Shown in pieces: positions 39,641-41,421 of a DNA stretch of 41,421 bases (the first letter of the stretch is position 1; every line of letters starts with the position of its first letter). The notes beneath the pieces were generated by a model, which was not told the origin of the DNA, did not search any database, and saw only the letters and a list, made by a program, of their open reading frames with translations. The stretch covers positions 1 through 41,421 of the forward strand of contig JABEVF010000023.1 of assembly GCA_013043965.1 (NCBI GenBank), read 5' to 3'. This DNA comes from Gallionella sp. GTDB lineage: Bacteria > Pseudomonadota > Gammaproteobacteria > Burkholderiales > Gallionellaceae. The position numbers were made by a program, and so were the translations under genes.

Positions 39641-40114
39641 CTAGACTTTATGGTGCGTGCTCCATTGCACCACACCCCATATCGACAGATTCTGTTCTGG
39701 ATGAATAAGTATGTCCGGGTAGGATGGATGCGCCGCGCGCAATACTTGACCGCTCGCCGTGTTGATCAGTTGCTTGACCGTGAATTCACCATCCACGACC
39801 GCGATCACCACACAACCATGTGTCGCCGACATGGCACGGTCCACGGCCAATAGGTCTCCAGCGAAGATACTCATACCACACATGGAGTCACCCGACACTC
39901 GCAGGAAGAAAATCGATTCCTTATATTGAATAAGATGATCGTCCAGATTCAGGTGTTCCTCGATGTAGTCACCGGCGGTCGAGGAGAATCCCGCCAGAAC
40001 AGCCAGATGCGACAAAGCACGCTGGCGATGGAATAGCTCCTTGCTAGGATAAATCAGCGAGAGCAGCGATGACCGCATAGAACGGTGAGAGGCTTGCAGA
40101 GTGCTGGTGGCCAT
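39641..40114 (-). CDS. umuD: UmuD-like S24 self-cleaving SOS protein
   Basis: 157 aa. The cleavage site is Ala41-Gly42 within VLAGFSSTAGDYIEE (Cys-Gly in E. coli UmuD). Catalytic Ser77 is in SGDSMCGM and Lys114 in VDGEFTVKQL, so RecA-stimulated autocleavage should be possible. ATG at 40114 follows CGGAGATAA and lies 3 bp after the stop of the LexA-like gene, so it is a coupled two-gene operon. No umuC follows, so its partner polymerase must be elsewhere or lost. An internal ATG at 40078 gives a more UmuD-like length of 145 aa. Confidence 0.88.
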   Translation of the reverse strand: MATSTLQASHRSMRSSLLSLIYPSKELFHRQRALSHLAVLAGFSSTAGDYIEEHLNLDDHLIQYKESIFFLRVSGDSMCGMSIFAGDLLAVDRAMSATHGCVVIAVVDGEFTVKQLINTASGQVLRAAHPSYPDILIHPEQNLSIWGVVQWSTHHKV

Positions 40115-40117
40115 GAC

Positions 40118-40711
40118 TTATCTCCGGTACTTGCGTATCAAACCGACCAATATACCGAAGATTTCCAGCGTGCCTTGCGGGCGTATCACTGCAAAGACCG
40201 GATTAGCCGGGCGCAGGATGAAATGACCACTCTCTTTGTCCAAAGTTTTCAAAGTAAATTCGTTGTCCACGATTGCCACCACAATGTCGCCAATATTCGC
40301 CGTCATGCGCTTTTCCACCACGGCCACGTCACCATCATGGATGCCTGCGTCTATCATCGACTCTCCTTTAATCGGAATCAGTATAGTTTTGGAAGGCGTA
40401 TCAATAAGCATATCGTCGATGATGAAAAAATCGCCCTGTGTAGCGGTAACCACCATCGGCATGCCGGCTTGCACTGACGATTCCGCCAAAGGACGCGCAA
40501 AGAACAATCGGGTCGGAACCCATACCGAGTCAGGTGTGCGCTCAAGGAAACCCGCCGCGCACAAGCGATCCAAAATCGCCTTGACCCACGATTTTGATGT
40601 TATACCAAACACTTCGCATAACTTCGCGTACGAGGGGATGCTTTTCCAGTCCGCGTAATAATCTTGAAGCTTGTTGAGATACTCGCTGTCTTTGGGATGA
40701 TAATCAACCAT
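40118..40711 (-). CDS. LexA-like self-cleaving repressor
   Basis: 197 aa. An N-terminal winged helix (residues about 5-60, SYAKLCEVFGITSKSWVKAILDRLCAAGFLER) is followed by the S24 domain: cleavage site Ala82-Gly83 (SVQAGMPM), Ser118 (KGESMIDAG) and Lys155 (VDNEFTLKTL). Start at 40711 is required because the -10 and -35 elements lie immediately upstream; the open frame to 40774 would cover them. It is probably SOS-induced and autoregulated through the GAAC repeats. It may be a second, locally acting LexA rather than the chromosomal SOS master, because the DNA-binding part is divergent from the LexA of E. coli type. Confidence 0.88.
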   Translation of the reverse strand: MVDYHPKDSEYLNKLQDYYADWKSIPSYAKLCEVFGITSKSWVKAILDRLCAAGFLERTPDSVWVPTRLFFARPLAESSVQAGMPMVVTATQGDFFIIDDMLIDTPSKTILIPIKGESMIDAGIHDGDVAVVEKRMTANIGDIVVAIVDNEFTLKTLDKESGHFILRPANPVFAVIRPQGTLEIFGILVGLIRKYRR

Positions 40712-40727
40712 GGCACATTTTTTATAC

Positions 40728-40765
40728 AGAACGAACGTTCTTAGAACTATAAAGAACGAACGTTC
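40728..40765. promoter_or_regulatory. GAAC-type operator repeats of the LexA-like/umuD promoter
   Basis: Two direct copies of AGAACGAACGTTC at 40728-40740 and 40753-40765, 25 bases apart. Each contains GAAC-N4-GTTC. Between them GTTCTTAGAAC (40737-40747) is a further inverted repeat. One copy lies inside the -35/-10 spacer and the other over the expected start of transcription, as expected for a repressor. Confidence 0.7.
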
Positions 40766-40774
40766 ATTTGTCAA
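40746..40774 (-). promoter_or_regulatory. Near-consensus sigma70 promoter of the LexA-like/umuD operon
   Basis: On the minus strand TTGACA (40774-40769), a 17-base spacer, then TATAGT (40751-40746). This is close to the perfect consensus and decides the start codon of the downstream gene. Confidence 0.8.
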
Positions 40775-40869
40775 TCATGTACTTTGTGGCACTTGTGTCT
40801 GCATGATTAAGAGTGTTTACAGAGTCACTGGCAATCGATGTTGCAGATTCGATCCAGTCAGCTAGAATA

Positions 40870-41421
40870 CTAAACAACCACCAGCTAAAGCTGGTGGGTT
40901 TGAATTACGGACTGAAAGTCCGGATACGCGTCGCCTGAACGACGCGTCCTAATCGGGTTCCATTTTGAAATCATCGTTCGGCTTAGGCTCAAAGTGATGC
41001 TCCAAATATTGCTCTATCATTGCTTCCGTCATCTGGCCTACCGTCGCACAAAAGTACCCTCTCGCCCAGAAATGTCTGCCCCAATACTTCTTTTTCAGGT
41101 GCGGAAATTCTTCAAACAGCTTGCTCGACGTGCGTCCTTTGATTCGTCTCATAATCTCACTTGGCGCCATGTTTGGCGGACAGCTCGCGAGAATATGCAC
41201 ATGATCTTTGCTCACAACCCCTTTGACTATCCTGATCTCAAAGGCTTCACACGTCTCTCTTACCAATTCTCGAATCCGCTCCGCCACCTCTCCATTCAGC
41301 ACCTTGTAGCGATACTTCGTTACCCATACAAAGTGGTATTCAATTTGAAACACCGTATGACTACCGTATCTGTACTCCATGCCCCACCTCCCTTCGTGTG
41401 GCATATTGTCGCAGCTAAAGC
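40870..41421 (-). mobile_element. IS200/IS605-type insertion sequence, cut by the right edge of the window
   Basis: tnpA is bounded on its 3' side by three hairpins: ACGCGTCG-CCTGAA-CGACGCGT (40926-40947), CGGACT-GAA-AGTCCG (40908-40922) and CCACCAGC-TAAA-GCTGGTGG (40878-40897). The 10-base core CAGCTAAAGC of the last recurs at 41412-41421, the window edge, and is probably part of the left-end hairpin. This fits the subterminal stem-loops recognised by single-strand transposases. The exact ends are not determined. Confidence 0.75.
40949..41380 (-). CDS. tnpA: IS200/IS605 TnpA, HUH tyrosine transposase
   Basis: 143 aa Y1 transposase. The HUH motif is in KDHVHILASCPP, and the catalytic tyrosine probably lies in EAMIEQYLEHH. 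Segments IEYHFVWVTKYRY and MRRIKGRTSSKLFEEFP are typical of TnpA. The ATG at 41380 has GGGAGG upstream and starts with MEYRYGSHTVFQIEYHFVW. The gene appears intact, so the element may still be mobile. No tnpB lies in the visible part. Confidence 0.93.
   Translation of the reverse strand: MEYRYGSHTVFQIEYHFVWVTKYRYKVLNGEVAERIRELVRETCEAFEIRIVKGVVSKDHVHILASCPPNMAPSEIMRRIKGRTSSKLFEEFPHLKKKYWGRHFWARGYFCATVGQMTEAMIEQYLEHHFEPKPNDDFKMEPD

Noticed and set aside
40728-40774. E. coli-type LexA box at the umuD promoter
   Set aside because: No CTGT-N8-ACAG was found there; the repeats are of the GAAC/GTTC kind.

Overview
The window looks like a chromosomal segment of a betaproteobacterium, most likely in Nitrosomonadales or near Gallionellaceae (Sideroxydans/Gallionella type). 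This is an inference from gene content (hpnCDE squalene genes, dapC-dapD-pilU-arsC-like-dapE-prmB order, bacterial glycogen genes, class I aldolase) and moderately GC-rich coding DNA. No rRNA, tRNA or CRISPR array was seen, and no stretch longer than 300 bases lacks a gene.

Layout. 131-4166 (-): a response regulator followed by a large hybrid sensor kinase. 4402-7569 (-): hpnC, hpnD, hpnE, which make squalene from farnesyl diphosphate; no hopene cyclase is present here. 7577-9331 (-): an AT-richer two-gene unit, an OLD/RecF-like ATPase plus a DUF4276-type TOPRIM-like protein, lying directly upstream of hpnC and resembling a defence module. 9363-15290 (-): dapC, dapD, a PilU-type ATPase, an ArsC-family protein, dapE, a 48-residue membrane protein and prmB. 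15316-18304 (+): an EamA transporter, an unknown probable winged-helix protein and dbpA. 18377-20976: class I aldolase (-), a VOC protein (+), a previously hidden 49-codon ORF (-) and ygiD (+).

Glycogen island, 21074-39499. glgP-glk-glgA (+) are followed by an AraC/GyrI-like regulator, a PMA-type proton ATPase (-) and an HD-GYP protein (-). Then come glgB-pgi (-) diverging from glgC-GH57-malQ (+). Together they cover ADP-glucose formation (GlgC), elongation (GlgA), branching (GlgB), phosphorolysis (GlgP), amylolytic and transglycosylating trimming (GH57, MalQ) and entry of glucose into glycolysis (Glk, Pgi). No glgX was found.

Right end, 39641-41421. A LexA-like repressor and UmuD form an SOS-type operon. 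It has a near-consensus sigma70 promoter overlaid by repeated GAAC half-sites and no umuC; only a possible six-codon trace of umuC follows umuD. An IS200/IS605-type element with tnpA and terminal hairpins runs off the right edge.

Small foldback elements built from short tandem units lie between co-directional genes at 6678-6744, 13091-13174 and 14021-14101. Another palindromic insertion sits in frame inside hpnD. These elements, the ATPase/DUF4276 pair and the GAAC-type SOS operator are the most unusual parts of the window.
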